Both the position numbers and the translations under genes were made by a program. This document shows positions 34,778-43,542 of a stretch of DNA of 49,191 nucleotides, in pieces (position 1 is the stretch's first letter; the number at the start of each line of letters is the position of its first letter). Source of the stretch: Betaproteobacteria bacterium SCGC AG-212-J23 (GTDB lineage Bacteria; Pseudomonadota; Gammaproteobacteria; Burkholderiales; SG8-39); the NCBI GenBank assembly GCA_001644455.1, contig LSTF01000002.1, forward strand, positions 1-49,191, in the 5' to 3' direction. Below the pieces are notes generated by a model. That model saw only the letters and a program-made list of their open reading frames with translations, made no database searches and had not been told where the DNA came from.

Positions 34778-35065
34778 ATGAAACGAATCATGGCTTTAGT
34801 AGCGATTGCGGCGCTGGCAATTCCGTTCGGCGTTCAGGCTCAGGACGCCAAGGCCGGCGAGGGCGTGATCAAGGCAAGCGGCTGCCTGAAGTGCCACTCC
34901 GTGTCCGCCGACAAGGACGGCCCGTCCTACAAGAGCGTGGCGGCGAAGTACAAGGGTCAGGCCGACGCGCAAGCGAAGCTGGAGAAGTTCGTCTCCGGGC
35001 ACCACGGCGGCCCGAAGCCCAAGGACAAGGCGAAGGACGCGGTCGCCTTCATTCTCTCGCGCTGA
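34778..35065 (+). CDS. Periplasmic monohaem cytochrome c (MtoD-like)
   Basis: This 95-residue protein has a signal peptide (MKRIMALVAIAALAIPFGVQ, cleaved near AQ-DA) and a single haem site CLKCH at 36-40. It is the first gene of the conduit cluster and has the size and position of MtoD, the shuttle cytochrome of the Sideroxydans mto operon. Odd feature: the mature sequence contains no methionine, so the usual His/Met ligation of class I cytochromes is impossible; His75 or His76 in SGHHGGPK, where the Met loop would be, are the likely distal ligands. The ribosome binding site is GGAGGGA. Role: electron carrier between the decahaem cytochrome and inner-membrane partners. Confidence 0.88.
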   Translation: MKRIMALVAIAALAIPFGVQAQDAKAGEGVIKASGCLKCHSVSADKDGPSYKSVAAKYKGQADAQAKLEKFVSGHHGGPKPKDKAKDAVAFILSR

Positions 35066-35074
35066 GATCGCAGC

Positions 35075-35659
35075 ATGCGCTGGTGGGCTAGCCTTCGCCA
35101 GGCCTACCCGAACCGCTCGGGACTGACGATCGCCATTGCGGCGCTGGTCGTGATGGTCGTGGTCGGCGGCGGGATCACCGTCGCCGCCGCGGTCACGGTG
35201 CACATGACCAGCACCGAGGAGTTCTGCAGCAGCTGCCACACCAACGACGCGGCCGCCGAGTTCAAGGACACGATCCACGACAAGAACCGCACCGGCGTGC
35301 GCGCCACGTGCGCCGACTGCCATCTGCCCAAGGAACTGGTACCGATGATGATCCGCAAGGTGAAGGCGGCGAAGGAAGTCTGGGGCCACTTCACCGGCGT
35401 GATCGACACCAAGGAGAAGTTTGACAAGCACCGCTACGAGATGGCGGTGAGCGAGTGGAAGCGGATGAAGGGCAACAACTCCCAGGAATGCCGCAACTGC
35501 CACGACCTCGCGAAAGCCCTCGAGAAGCAGAGCGAAACCGCGCGGGCCCGGCACACCAAGGTGCTGGCCGAGCGCACCGACTGCATCGACTGCCACTTCG
35601 GGATCGCCCACACCGAACCCGACGGGCCAGGGCCGAAGGAGATCAAGGTCTCCCGATGA
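35075..35659 (+). CDS. NapC/NirT/CymA-family tetrahaem quinol dehydrogenase
   Basis: This 194-residue inner-membrane-anchored cytochrome has one N-terminal helix (about 17-42) and four CxxCH haem sites: CSSCH 51-55, CADCH 79-83, CRNCH 139-143 and CIDCH 170-174. This is the NapC/CymA/MtoC architecture, exchanging electrons between the quinone pool and periplasmic cytochromes. It lies 9 bp after the monohaem cytochrome, and its stop overlaps the decahaem gene start (ATGA at 35656-35659). In an Fe(II)-oxidising setting it would reduce quinone; in a reducing setting it would oxidise quinol. Sequence alone does not set direction. Confidence 0.93.
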   Translation: MRWWASLRQAYPNRSGLTIAIAALVVMVVVGGGITVAAAVTVHMTSTEEFCSSCHTNDAAAEFKDTIHDKNRTGVRATCADCHLPKELVPMMIRKVKAAKEVWGHFTGVIDTKEKFDKHRYEMAVSEWKRMKGNNSQECRNCHDLAKALEKQSETARARHTKVLAERTDCIDCHFGIAHTEPDGPGPKEIKVSR

Positions 35660-36588
35660 GGATCGCTGCCGCGTTCCTCGCTGCAACGTTCTCTGTAATC
35701 GCCGTGGCGCAGGACAAGCCCGCCCCGGCCAAGGACCTGGTCCTGAACGGCGATGCGAAATGCACGCGCTGTCACGACGAGAACGACAGCTTTCCCGTGC
35801 TTGCGATCGGCAAGACCAAGCACGGCACGCGCGCCGATCCGCGCACGCCGACCTGCACCAGCTGCCACGGCGCGAGCGAAGCGCACATGAACAAGCCGGC
35901 GAGCGGCGCGCGGCCCAAGCCGGACGTGATGTTCACCAAGACCTCGCCGACCTCGCCCGAGGCGAAGAACCAGGCCTGTCTCACCTGTCACCAGGGCGGC
36001 AAGCGCACCCACTGGCAAATGAGCATGCACGCCAGTCGCGACGTGGCGTGCAGCTCGTGCCACGTGGTGCACGCGCAGCGCGACCCGGCGCGCGACAAGC
36101 TCGAGCAGGCGAACGTCTGCTTCGCCTGCCACAAGCAGCAGCGCGCCGAGATCCGCCGCCAGTCGCGCCACCCGACGCTCGAGGGCAAGGTGATCTGCTC
36201 CGACTGCCACAACCCGCACGGCGCCGCCGGCGAGAAGATGCTGGTGCGCGACAGCGTCAACGACACCTGCTACACGTGCCACATGGAGAAGCGCGGGCCG
36301 TTCGTCCGCACTCACCAGCCGGTGCAGGAGAACTGCGCGCTGTGCCACAACCCGCACGGCTCGGTGAACGACAACCTGCTCAAGGTGCGCGCGCCGTTCC
36401 TCTGCCAGACCTGCCACGAGCCGACCAGCCACCGCGGCGGCGTCGCCGGCATCACCGGCGGCTCGAACAGCTCGACCTCGAGCGGCATCGGCATCACGCT
36501 CGCCCGCGCGTGCCTGAACTGCCACACCAACATCCACGGCACCAACAACCCGAAGGATGCCACCAATGAGCGCACGTTCAGGCGTTGA
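35656..36588 (+). CDS. Decahaem c-type cytochrome (MtrA/MtoA/DmsE family)
   Basis: This 310-residue exported cytochrome has ten CxxCH sites: 36-40, 67-71, 108-112, 132-136, 155-159, 181-185, 205-209, 227-231, 250-254 and 286-290 (first CTRCH, last CLNCH). The signal peptide is MRIAAAFLAATFSVIAVAQ. Even haem spacing, length near 310 and a following MtrB-type barrel identify it as the periplasmic wire of a porin-cytochrome complex, which inserts into the barrel and carries electrons across the outer membrane. The start overlaps the tetrahaem gene (ATGA), and its end overlaps the barrel gene by 23 bp, so the three are made together. MtoA versus MtrA versus DmsE cannot be settled without a tree. 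Confidence 0.94.
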   Translation: MRIAAAFLAATFSVIAVAQDKPAPAKDLVLNGDAKCTRCHDENDSFPVLAIGKTKHGTRADPRTPTCTSCHGASEAHMNKPASGARPKPDVMFTKTSPTSPEAKNQACLTCHQGGKRTHWQMSMHASRDVACSSCHVVHAQRDPARDKLEQANVCFACHKQQRAEIRRQSRHPTLEGKVICSDCHNPHGAAGEKMLVRDSVNDTCYTCHMEKRGPFVRTHQPVQENCALCHNPHGSVNDNLLKVRAPFLCQTCHEPTSHRGGVAGITGGSNSSTSSGIGITLARACLNCHTNIHGTNNPKDATNERTFRR

Positions 36589-38602
36589 GCTCCGCCTGAC
36601 CGCGGTCGCTGCGGCGATGCTCGCGGCCGGTGCGGTCTGGGCGGACGAGCGCGACGACGAGATCAAGAAGCAGACCACGCCCGAGAGCACGGTCGAGGCC
36701 GGCGTCGGCTTCGTCAGCGGCGGCAACACGCGCTTCGGCCAGTACAACGGCATGACCAAGGAGCGCGGCTATTTGCTGCTCGACGGCCAGTACGTGCGGC
36801 GCGACGACGCGACCGGCACCTGGCTCGGCATCACCGGCCGCAACCTCGGTCTCGAGGATCGCGAGCTGCGCCTCGAGCAGAGCAAACAGGGCGACTGGGG
36901 CTATTTCATCGATTTCAGCCAGACGCCGCGCTACAGCCCGTACACCGCGGTCACCGGCCTGACCGGCTATGACAGCACCACGCAGACGGTCAACGGCCAG
37001 GCGCCGACCACGCTCGAGCTGAAGACCGAGCGCAGCGCGCTTGCCGCCGGCGTGAACAAGTGGATCAGCTCGCGCTGGGACGTGAATTTCAGCGCGCGCG
37101 AGGAACGCAAGACCGGTCGCCGCCTGTTCGGCCGCACCGGCACCGACTTCCTCGTCGATCCGATCGACTACCGCACCCAGCTCTACGAGGCGAGCGTCGG
37201 CTACCGGGGCGAGCAGGCGCAATTCACCGGCGGTTACTACGGCACCAACTTCGTCAACTACAACAGCCGCATCGACGTCATCGGCGGCACCGGCACCGGT
37301 TTCTCGCCGATCGCGCTGCCGCCGGCGAACGAGTCGCACCAGGCCTACCTCGGCGGCGGCTACAACTTCTCGCAGACCACGCGCGGCACCTACAAGTTCG
37401 CATACCAGCACCAGACGCAGAGCGACAACTTCATCGATGTCAGCACCACGGGGCGCAGCAACCTCGGCGGCGTCATCGACACCAAGTTCGGCCAGCTCGG
37501 GCTGTCGGCGCGGCCGATGGCTGGCCTCTCGCTGGTCGCCGACCTGAAGCGCGAGAACCGCGACGATAAGACGCCGATCGTCGATTACTTCAACGTCTCG
37601 ACCACCAATACCGCGACCGGCGTCAACGAGCCGCGCAGCATCCACTCGACGATCGGCAAGCTCGAAGGGACTTACCAGCTCCCGGCGCAGTTCCGCGTCA
37701 CCGCCGGATTCGACTTCGAGGAGAAGAAGCGCAACACCTCGGACGTCTACATCGTCAGCTACCGCGAGAAGACCGAGGAGCGCACCATGCGCGTCGAGCT
37801 GCGCCGCTCGATCTCCGAGACGCTCAACGGCTCGATCGGCTACGCGCACAGCCGCCGCACCGGCTCCGACTGGCAGAACACGACGACCACCACTCCCGGC
37901 CAGCTCGGCAGCAACCTGGTGCAGCCGTTCTATCTCGCCGATCGGGATCGCGACAAGCTGAAGCTCACCGCCGGCTGGACGCCGCTCGACCAGCTCGACC
38001 TGCAGTTCCGGGCGGAGGGGTCGAAGGACGACTACGGCGGGCGCACCCTCGGCATGCAGGACGGCAGCGCCAGGCTGTTCGCGCTCGACGCCGCCTATCG
38101 CTTCGCCGAGACCTGGCAGGTCTCGGCCTGGCTGTCGCGCGACGACAGCAAGGCGAACCTGCTCTCCTGCTCGAGCGCGGCGTCGAACAATAACGGCGAC
38201 ATCGGGGCCTGCCCGAACACCGCGGCGAGTCCGATCTGGAGCGCCAACCTGCGCAACGTCGGCAACGCGATCGGCATCGGCGTGAAGGGCAAGGCGACCG
38301 CCCAGCTCGAGGTCGGCGCCGAGTTCAACCTGTCCAGCGACCGCGCCGAGTTCCGCAACGGGCCGGCGCCCGCGGGCGTCACGCCGCCGCCCGACGTGAC
38401 CTACACTCGCAGCGTCACCAAGCTGAGTGCGAAATACGCGCTGCAGAAGAACACCGGCGTGCGGCTGCAGTACATCCACGACCGCTTCAGCACCAACGAT
38501 TGGACCTGGGAGAATTGGACCTACTCCGACGGCACGCGCATCCTGCCGAACGCGCAGCAGAGGGTCGACTTCCTCGGGGCGTCCTACTACCTGAACTTCT
38601 AG
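36566..38602 (+). CDS. MtrB/MtoB/PioB-type outer-membrane beta-barrel
   Basis: This 678-residue porin-like protein sheaths the decahaem cytochrome in the outer membrane. From ATG 36566 a signal peptide (SARSGVELRLTAVAAAMLAA, cleaved near VWA-DE) leads into alternating amphipathic strands with many Tyr, Gly and Arg (for example GFVSGGNTRFGQYNGMTKER, TGGYYGTNFVNYNSRIDVIG) and a C-terminal Phe (LGASYYLNF), a BAM recognition signature. There is no N-terminal CxxC as in Shewanella MtrB. ATG 36566 is preferred over 36557 because GAAGGA precedes it at the correct distance. It overlaps the decahaem gene by 23 bp. The last of four conduit genes; the haem-delivery operon follows. Confidence 0.92.
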   Translation: MSARSGVELRLTAVAAAMLAAGAVWADERDDEIKKQTTPESTVEAGVGFVSGGNTRFGQYNGMTKERGYLLLDGQYVRRDDATGTWLGITGRNLGLEDRELRLEQSKQGDWGYFIDFSQTPRYSPYTAVTGLTGYDSTTQTVNGQAPTTLELKTERSALAAGVNKWISSRWDVNFSAREERKTGRRLFGRTGTDFLVDPIDYRTQLYEASVGYRGEQAQFTGGYYGTNFVNYNSRIDVIGGTGTGFSPIALPPANESHQAYLGGGYNFSQTTRGTYKFAYQHQTQSDNFIDVSTTGRSNLGGVIDTKFGQLGLSARPMAGLSLVADLKRENRDDKTPIVDYFNVSTTNTATGVNEPRSIHSTIGKLEGTYQLPAQFRVTAGFDFEEKKRNTSDVYIVSYREKTEERTMRVELRRSISETLNGSIGYAHSRRTGSDWQNTTTTTPGQLGSNLVQPFYLADRDRDKLKLTAGWTPLDQLDLQFRAEGSKDDYGGRTLGMQDGSARLFALDAAYRFAETWQVSAWLSRDDSKANLLSCSSAASNNNGDIGACPNTAASPIWSANLRNVGNAIGIGVKGKATAQLEVGAEFNLSSDRAEFRNGPAPAGVTPPPDVTYTRSVTKLSAKYALQKNTGVRLQYIHDRFSTNDWTWENWTYSDGTRILPNAQQRVDFLGASYYLNF

Positions 38603-38618
38603 CGGCCGGCCCGGCCGC
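38602..38618 (+). terminator. GC-rich hairpin between the conduit barrel gene and ccmA
   Basis: GCGGCCG (38602-38608) pairs perfectly with CGGCCGC (38612-38618) around GCC, beginning at the last base of the barrel stop. Only GCGTTTCTG follows, so the U-tract is weak. It could attenuate rather than end transcription into the ccm genes 22 bp on. Confidence 0.45.
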
Positions 38619-38639
38619 GCGTTTCTGCAACAATGCGGC

Positions 38640-39239
38640 ATGCTCGAAGCATCCGGCCTGCAATGCGCTCGTCAAGGCCGCACTCTTTTCCGCTCCCTGA
38701 CCTTCTCCGTCGCCGCCGGCGAGCGGTTGCGCATCGCCGGAGCGAACGGCAGCGGCAAGACGAGCCTGCTGCGCATCCTATGCGGCCTGCTCGCGCCGAA
38801 CGAGGGCGAGGTGCGCTGGAAAGGCGCTCCGATCGGGACCTTGAAAGAGGAGTACACGAAGGAGATCGTCTATCTCGGCCACGCGCCGGCGGTGAAGGAC
38901 GATCTCACGCCGGCCGAGAACCTGGAAATTTCGTGCAAGTTGGCGGGACTGACGGTCAAAGCGGACGCCGGGCTCGCCCGACTCGGCGTGCCGGCAGATG
39001 TGCCGGTACGCAAGCTCTCGCAGGGTCAGCGCCGCCGCGCGGCGCTCGCGCGCCTGGCGGTGAGCGAGTCGGTTCCACTGTGGCTGCTCGACGAACCCTA
39101 CGCCGCGCTCGACACGCAGGCGGCGGCGACGGTCGACGCGCTGATCGCCGCGCACGCCGCGCGCGGCGGCGCGGTGATCTTCACCACACACCAGGAAACC
39201 GGCGCCGGCGCCTCGCGGGTCCTGGAGCTGCATGGTTGA
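38640..39239 (+). CDS. ccmA: Cytochrome c maturation ATPase CcmA
   Basis: CcmA (199 aa) is the ABC ATPase that releases haem-loaded CcmE from CcmC. Motifs: Walker A GANGSGKT (34-41), signature KLSQGQRRRAALAR, Walker B LWLLDEPYAALDT, His loop TTHQETG. It starts at ATG 38640, only 37 bp after the conduit barrel, and overlaps ccmB by 8 bp. It opens a complete ccmABCDEFGHI operon that supplies the periplasmic haem attachment needed by the fifteen CxxCH sites just upstream. Confidence 0.95.
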   Translation: MLEASGLQCARQGRTLFRSLTFSVAAGERLRIAGANGSGKTSLLRILCGLLAPNEGEVRWKGAPIGTLKEEYTKEIVYLGHAPAVKDDLTPAENLEISCKLAGLTVKADAGLARLGVPADVPVRKLSQGQRRRAALARLAVSESVPLWLLDEPYAALDTQAAATVDALIAAHAARGGAVIFTTHQETGAGASRVLELHG

Positions 39240-39900
39240 GGCAGTGCTTTGCGTCGTGCGCCGCGACCTGCTGCTCGCCTGGCGGCGGCGCAGCGATATC
39301 GCGACGGCGCTGCTGTTCTTCATCATCGTCGCCAGCCTGTTCCCGCTCGGGATCGGCTTCGAACCGAACCTGCTGCGCGCCATCGCGCCGGGCGTGATCT
39401 GGGTGGCGGCGCTGCTCTCGTCGATGCTCTCGCTCTCGCGTCTTTTCGCCGCCGACCACGCCGACGGCACGCTCGAGCAGATGCTGCTCGGGGCGTCGCC
39501 GCTCGGCGTCATCGCCGCCGCCAAGGCCGCGGCGCACTGGATCGTCTCGGGATTGCCGCTGGCGCTGATCGCGCCGCTCATCGCCCTGCAATACGATCTT
39601 CCCGCCGCGCTCACCCCGGTGCTTGCACTATCATTGCTGCTCGGCACGCCGGTGCTGAGCCTGATCGGCGCCATCGGCGCGGCGTTGACGCTCGGCGTGC
39701 GCGGCGGAGGAATTCTTCTTTCGCTGCTGGTGTTGCCGCTGTACGTGCCGGTGTTGATTCTCGGCGCAGGGAGCGTCGAGATGGCGTCCGCGGGAATGGG
39801 GGGTGATGGGCAGCTGCTGCTTCTGGCGGCGCTGCTCGTAGCGTCGTGTGCGTTCGCCCCATGGGCGATCGCCTCGGCGCTGAGGATATCGATGGAATGA
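39232..39900 (+). CDS. ccmB: Haem exporter protein CcmB
   Basis: CcmB (222 aa) is the membrane partner of CcmA, with six hydrophobic segments and little soluble sequence. The family N-terminus VVRRDLLLAWRRRSDIATAL is followed by LFPLGIGFEPNLLRAIAPG. The Gln/Asp-rich HADGTLEQMLLGASPLGVI loop is characteristic. The ATG overlaps the ccmA stop by 8 bp, and the 3' end overlaps ccmC by four bases. It forms the CcmABCD complex with CcmC and CcmD. Confidence 0.93.
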   Translation: MVEAVLCVVRRDLLLAWRRRSDIATALLFFIIVASLFPLGIGFEPNLLRAIAPGVIWVAALLSSMLSLSRLFAADHADGTLEQMLLGASPLGVIAAAKAAAHWIVSGLPLALIAPLIALQYDLPAALTPVLALSLLLGTPVLSLIGAIGAALTLGVRGGGILLSLLVLPLYVPVLILGAGSVEMASAGMGGDGQLLLLAALLVASCAFAPWAIASALRISME

Positions 39901-40592
39901 ACTGGTTCTGGTACGCATCGCCGCAGACTTTCGACCCGCTCGCCGGACGCATGGCGCCGTGGTTCGCACTTGCCGCCGCGCTGCTTGCGGCTGCCGGCCT
40001 TTATGTCGGCTTCTTCGTCGCGCCGACCGACGCGCAGCAGGGCGAGGTCTACCGCATCATCTTCATCCACGTGCCGGCGGCGTGGCTGTCGATGTTCATC
40101 TATCTGGTGATGGCGTTCTGGGCGGCGCTCGGCCTCGCCTTCAACACCCGCCTCTCCGGCATGATGGCGAGCGCGCTCGCGCCCACCGGCGCGCTGTTCA
40201 CCTTCATCGCGCTCTGGACCGGATCGCTGTGGGGCCGGCCGACCTGGGGTACCTACTGGGTGTGGGACGCGCGCCTCACTTCGGAGCTGGTGCTGCTCTT
40301 CCTCTATCTCGGCTTCATCGCCCTGCAGGCGGCGATCGACGATCCGCGCCGCGCCGACCGCGCCGGCGCGCTGCTCGCGATCGTCGGCGCGGTCAACATC
40401 CCGATCATCCACTACTCGGTGGTGTGGTGGAACACGCTGCACCAGGGCGCCTCGGTGAGCGTGACCCGCGGCGCGAGCATGCAGTCGCAGATGCTGATCG
40501 CGATGCTGCTGATGGCGCTCGGCTTCTGGATGTACAGCATCGCCGTGACGCTGGTGCGGGTTCGCTGCATCATGCGGGAAAGGGAAGCATGA
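39897..40592 (+). CDS. ccmC: Haem-handling protein CcmC
   Basis: CcmC (231 aa) binds haem and hands it to CcmE. It carries the tryptophan-rich haem-handling motif GRPTWGTYWVWDARLTSE, with flanking His residues in IFIHVPAAW and IPIIHYSVVWWNTLHQG, and six transmembrane helices. ATG 39897 overlaps the ccmB stop; the upstream in-frame ATG at 39846 would add an implausible N-terminus. The 3' end overlaps ccmD by four bases. Confidence 0.95.
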   Translation: MNWFWYASPQTFDPLAGRMAPWFALAAALLAAAGLYVGFFVAPTDAQQGEVYRIIFIHVPAAWLSMFIYLVMAFWAALGLAFNTRLSGMMASALAPTGALFTFIALWTGSLWGRPTWGTYWVWDARLTSELVLLFLYLGFIALQAAIDDPRRADRAGALLAIVGAVNIPIIHYSVVWWNTLHQGASVSVTRGASMQSQMLIAMLLMALGFWMYSIAVTLVRVRCIMREREA

Positions 40593-40696
40593 GCGACCAC
40601 GCCTTCTACCTGTGGGGCGCCTACGCCGTGACCTTCGTTCTTTTGTTTCTTGAAGTCATTTTTCTTCTGAAGAGAAAGCGTGAAGCCAAGGCATAG
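40589..40696 (+). CDS. ccmD: CcmD small membrane protein
   Basis: This 35-residue single-span protein, [20 protein letters not shown] followed by a Lys/Arg-rich tail, has exactly the CcmD form. It stabilises the CcmC-CcmE haem complex. It starts at ATG 40589, overlapping ccmC by four bases, and ends 17 bp into ccmE. The tail region uses AT-rich codons (40630-40685), an unusual patch in this genome, but the protein remains normal for the family. Confidence 0.9.
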   Translation: MSDHAFYLWGAYAVTFVLLFLEVIFLLKRKREAKA

Positions 40697-41120
40697 GAAG
40701 CTCGCCGCGATCGGCGGCGGCGTCGTCGCGCTCGGCATCGTCGTCGCGCTGGTGCTGACCGCGTTCCAGAAGAACCTGGTGTTCTTCTTCAGCCCGACCC
40801 AGGTCGCGGCGAAGGAAGCGCCCCTGGGGCGTACTTTCCGCATCGGCGGCATCGTCGAGCCGGGCAGCGTGAAGCGCGATGGCGTCGACGTCCGCTTCGT
40901 CGTCACCGACACTGCGCAGGGCCTGCCGGTGGTGTTCAGCGGGGCGCTTCCCGACCTGTTCCGCGAAGGCAAGATGGTCGTGGCGCAGGGCCAGCTCCGC
41001 GAAGACGGCGTGTTCCATGCCCGCGAGGTGCTCGCCAAGCACGACGAGAACTACATGCCGCCCGAAGCGAAGGAGGCGGTCGAAAAGGCGCACCAGGCCG
41101 CCAAAAAGGGCAAGCCATGA
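40680..41120 (+). CDS. ccmE: Haem chaperone CcmE
   Basis: CcmE (146 aa) is the periplasmic haem chaperone that binds haem covalently. It has one N-terminal anchor (about 7-29), an OB-fold domain ([17 protein letters not shown]) and the haem site [13 protein letters not shown] with His121 as the covalent ligand and Tyr125 nearby. GTG 40680 is used, overlapping ccmD by 17 bp. It ends inside a four-base overlap with ccmF. Confidence 0.95.
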   Translation: MKPRHRKLAAIGGGVVALGIVVALVLTAFQKNLVFFFSPTQVAAKEAPLGRTFRIGGIVEPGSVKRDGVDVRFVVTDTAQGLPVVFSGALPDLFREGKMVVAQGQLREDGVFHAREVLAKHDENYMPPEAKEAVEKAHQAAKKGKP

Positions 41121-43024
41121 TTCCCGAGCTCGGACAATTCGCGCTTTCGCTGGCGCTCGCCACGGCGCTTTTCCAGACGCTCGGCCTGAGCGGCCGCTTC
41201 GAAGGCCACGCGCGCGCCGCCGCGCAGGGGCAGGCGCTGCTCGTCGCGTTCGCCTTCGGCTGCCTGGTGCATTCCTTCGTCAGCAACGACTTCTCGGTGG
41301 CTTACGTGGCGATGAACTCGAACAGCGCCCTGCCGCTGCACTATCGCGTCGCCGGCGCCTGGGGCGGTCACGAGGGGTCGCTCCTCCTCTGGACGCTCAT
41401 GCTCGGCGCGTGGATGAGCGCAGTCAGCCTCTTCAGCCGGCACCTTCCCGAGGGCATGGCGGCGCGCGTGCTCGGCGTGATGGGCCTGATCAGCGCCGGC
41501 TTCCTCGCCTTCATGCTGTTCACGTCCAATCCCTTCGACCGGCTGCTGCCGGCGCCGGCCGACGGCCGCGATCTCAACCCGCTCCTGCAGGACCCGGGCA
41601 TGGTGTTCCATCCGCCGATGCTCTACATGGGCTACGTCGGCTTCTCGGTGGCCTTCTCCTTCGCCGTCGCGGCGCTGCTCTCCGGGCGTCTCGACGCGGC
41701 CTGGGCGCGCTGGTCGCGGCCGTGGACGACGGTGGCGTGGATGTTCCTCACCGTCGGCATCGCGCTCGGCAGCGGCTGGGCGTACTACGAGCTCGGCTGG
41801 GGCGGCTGGTGGTTCTGGGATCCGGTGGAGAACGCTTCCTTCATGCCCTGGCTGGTCGGCACCGCCCTGATCCACTCGCTGGCGGTGACCGAGAAGCGCG
41901 GCGCGTTCCGCAGCTGGACGGTGCTGCTCGCGATCGTCGCCTTCGGCCTGTCGCTGCTCGGCACCTTCCTCGTGCGCTCGGGCGTGCTTACCTCGGTGCA
42001 TGCCTTCGCGGTCGATCCGAAGCGCGGCATCTTCATCCTCGGCCTGTTCGTTCTCTTCATCGGCGGCGCGCTGGCGCTCTACGCCTGGCGCACCTCGCGC
42101 ATCGGCCTCGGCGGGGAATTCTCGGGCGTCTCGAGGGAGTCCTTCCTGCTGGCGAACAACGTGCTGCTGGTCGCCGCGGCGGGCACCGTTTTCCTCGGCA
42201 CCCTCTATCCGCTCGCGATCGACGCGTTCGGCGCGGGCAAGATCTCCGTCGGCCCGCCGTATTTCGAGGCGGTGTTCGTGCCGCTGATGGCGCCGGCGCT
42301 GTTCCTCATGGGCGTCGGACCGCTCGCGCGCTGGAAGCGCTCCAGCCTGCCGGAGCTGGCGGTGCTGCTGCGCTGGGCGCTCGCGGTGAGCCTCGCCGTC
42401 GGCCTGCTCCTGCCGCTCGCCATGGGAACGTGGCACGCGATGGTCGGCTTCGGATTGACACTCGCCATCTGGATCGTCCTCACGGCCCTGCTCACGCTGA
42501 GAAAGGGTTGGCGACAACCCCGGGCGCACTACGGCATGGTCGTCGCGCACATCGGCGTCGCGGTGTTCGTCGTCGGCGTGACGCTGGTCAAGGGCTACGA
42601 CGCCGAGAAGGACGTGAAGCTGCGCGCCGGCGAGACGGTCGAGCTGAACGGCTACGTTTTCCGCCTCGACGACGTGATCGACGTGCGCGGCCCCAACTAC
42701 CTCGCGGCGCGCGGCCACATCACGGTCACCCGCGAGGGCAAGCCGGTCGCGAAGCTCGCGCCGGAGAAGCGCGTCTATACCGTGCAGGAAATGCCGATGA
42801 CCGAGGCGGCGATCGATCCTGGCCTGACGCGCGACCTCTATGTTTCGCTCGGCGATTCGCTCGGCGACGGCACCTGGCTGGTGAAGGTGCAGGTGAAGCC
42901 GTTCGTCGACTGGATCTGGGTGGGTTGCCTGATCATGGCGCTCGGCGGGTTCCTCGCCGCGAGCGACCGCCGCTACCGCTTCGCCTTGCAAAAAGACCCC
43001 GCGCTCGCCAAGAGCATCGCGTGA
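41117..43024 (+). CDS. ccmF: Cytochrome c haem lyase subunit CcmF
   Basis: CcmF (635 aa) is the multi-helical haem-ligating component that attaches haem from CcmE to apocytochromes. It has a WWD motif in [18 protein letters not shown] and periplasmic His residues ([34 protein letters not shown]). Around fourteen hydrophobic segments fit known topology, and a periplasmic domain lies near residues 500-610. It overlaps ccmE and ccmG by four bases each. Confidence 0.95.
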   Translation: MIPELGQFALSLALATALFQTLGLSGRFEGHARAAAQGQALLVAFAFGCLVHSFVSNDFSVAYVAMNSNSALPLHYRVAGAWGGHEGSLLLWTLMLGAWMSAVSLFSRHLPEGMAARVLGVMGLISAGFLAFMLFTSNPFDRLLPAPADGRDLNPLLQDPGMVFHPPMLYMGYVGFSVAFSFAVAALLSGRLDAAWARWSRPWTTVAWMFLTVGIALGSGWAYYELGWGGWWFWDPVENASFMPWLVGTALIHSLAVTEKRGAFRSWTVLLAIVAFGLSLLGTFLVRSGVLTSVHAFAVDPKRGIFILGLFVLFIGGALALYAWRTSRIGLGGEFSGVSRESFLLANNVLLVAAAGTVFLGTLYPLAIDAFGAGKISVGPPYFEAVFVPLMAPALFLMGVGPLARWKRSSLPELAVLLRWALAVSLAVGLLLPLAMGTWHAMVGFGLTLAIWIVLTALLTLRKGWRQPRAHYGMVVAHIGVAVFVVGVTLVKGYDAEKDVKLRAGETVELNGYVFRLDDVIDVRGPNYLAARGHITVTREGKPVAKLAPEKRVYTVQEMPMTEAAIDPGLTRDLYVSLGDSLGDGTWLVKVQVKPFVDWIWVGCLIMALGGFLAASDRRYRFALQKDPALAKSIA

Positions 43025-43542
43025 AGCTGGCCTGGACCCTCGGCATCTTCGTCGCCCTCGTCGTCCTGCTCGCCGTCGGGCTGCGCCTCGATCCGCGCGA
43101 GGTGCCCTCGCCGCTGATCGGCAAGCCGGCGCCGGCGTTCGAGCTGCCGCTGCTCGCCGCGCCCGACAAGACCTTCTCGCAGAAGGACATGCTCGGCAAG
43201 GTCTGGGTGCTGAACGTGTGGGCTTCCTGGTGCGCGCCGTGCCTCGTCGAGCACCCGCAGATCACGCGCCTCGCCGCGAGCGGCGTCGCGCCGGTGGTGG
43301 GCCTCAACTACAAGGACTTGCGCGAGGACGCGCTGCCCTGGCTGGCGCGCAACGGCAATCCGTTCGTCGCCACGGTCTACGACAGCGCGGGGCGCATCGC
43401 CATCGACTACGGCGTGTATGGCGTACCCGAGACCTACGTCATCGACCGCAAGGGCGTGATTCGCTACAAGCGCATCGGTCCGGTGACGCCCGAAATCCTC
43501 AAGGAAAAGATCGAGCCGCTTTTGCGAGAGTTGAATGCATAG
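43021..43542 (+). CDS. ccmG: Thioredoxin-like CcmG (DsbE)
   Basis: CcmG (173 aa) is a membrane-anchored periplasmic thioredoxin reducing CxxCH thiols before haem attachment. GTG 43021 starts an N-terminal anchor (about 3-20). The active site is NVWASWCAPCLVEHP (Cys71-Cys74), with the cis-Pro in YGVYGVPETYVID. It overlaps ccmF by four bases and ccmH by 8 bp. Confidence 0.95.
   Translation: MKLAWTLGIFVALVVLLAVGLRLDPREVPSPLIGKPAPAFELPLLAAPDKTFSQKDMLGKVWVLNVWASWCAPCLVEHPQITRLAASGVAPVVGLNYKDLREDALPWLARNGNPFVATVYDSAGRIAIDYGVYGVPETYVIDRKGVIRYKRIGPVTPEILKEKIEPLLRELNA

Noticed and set aside
38602-38618. Strong intrinsic terminator after the barrel gene
   Set aside because: The hairpin is strong but lacks a proper T-run; I list it only as a weak or attenuating candidate.
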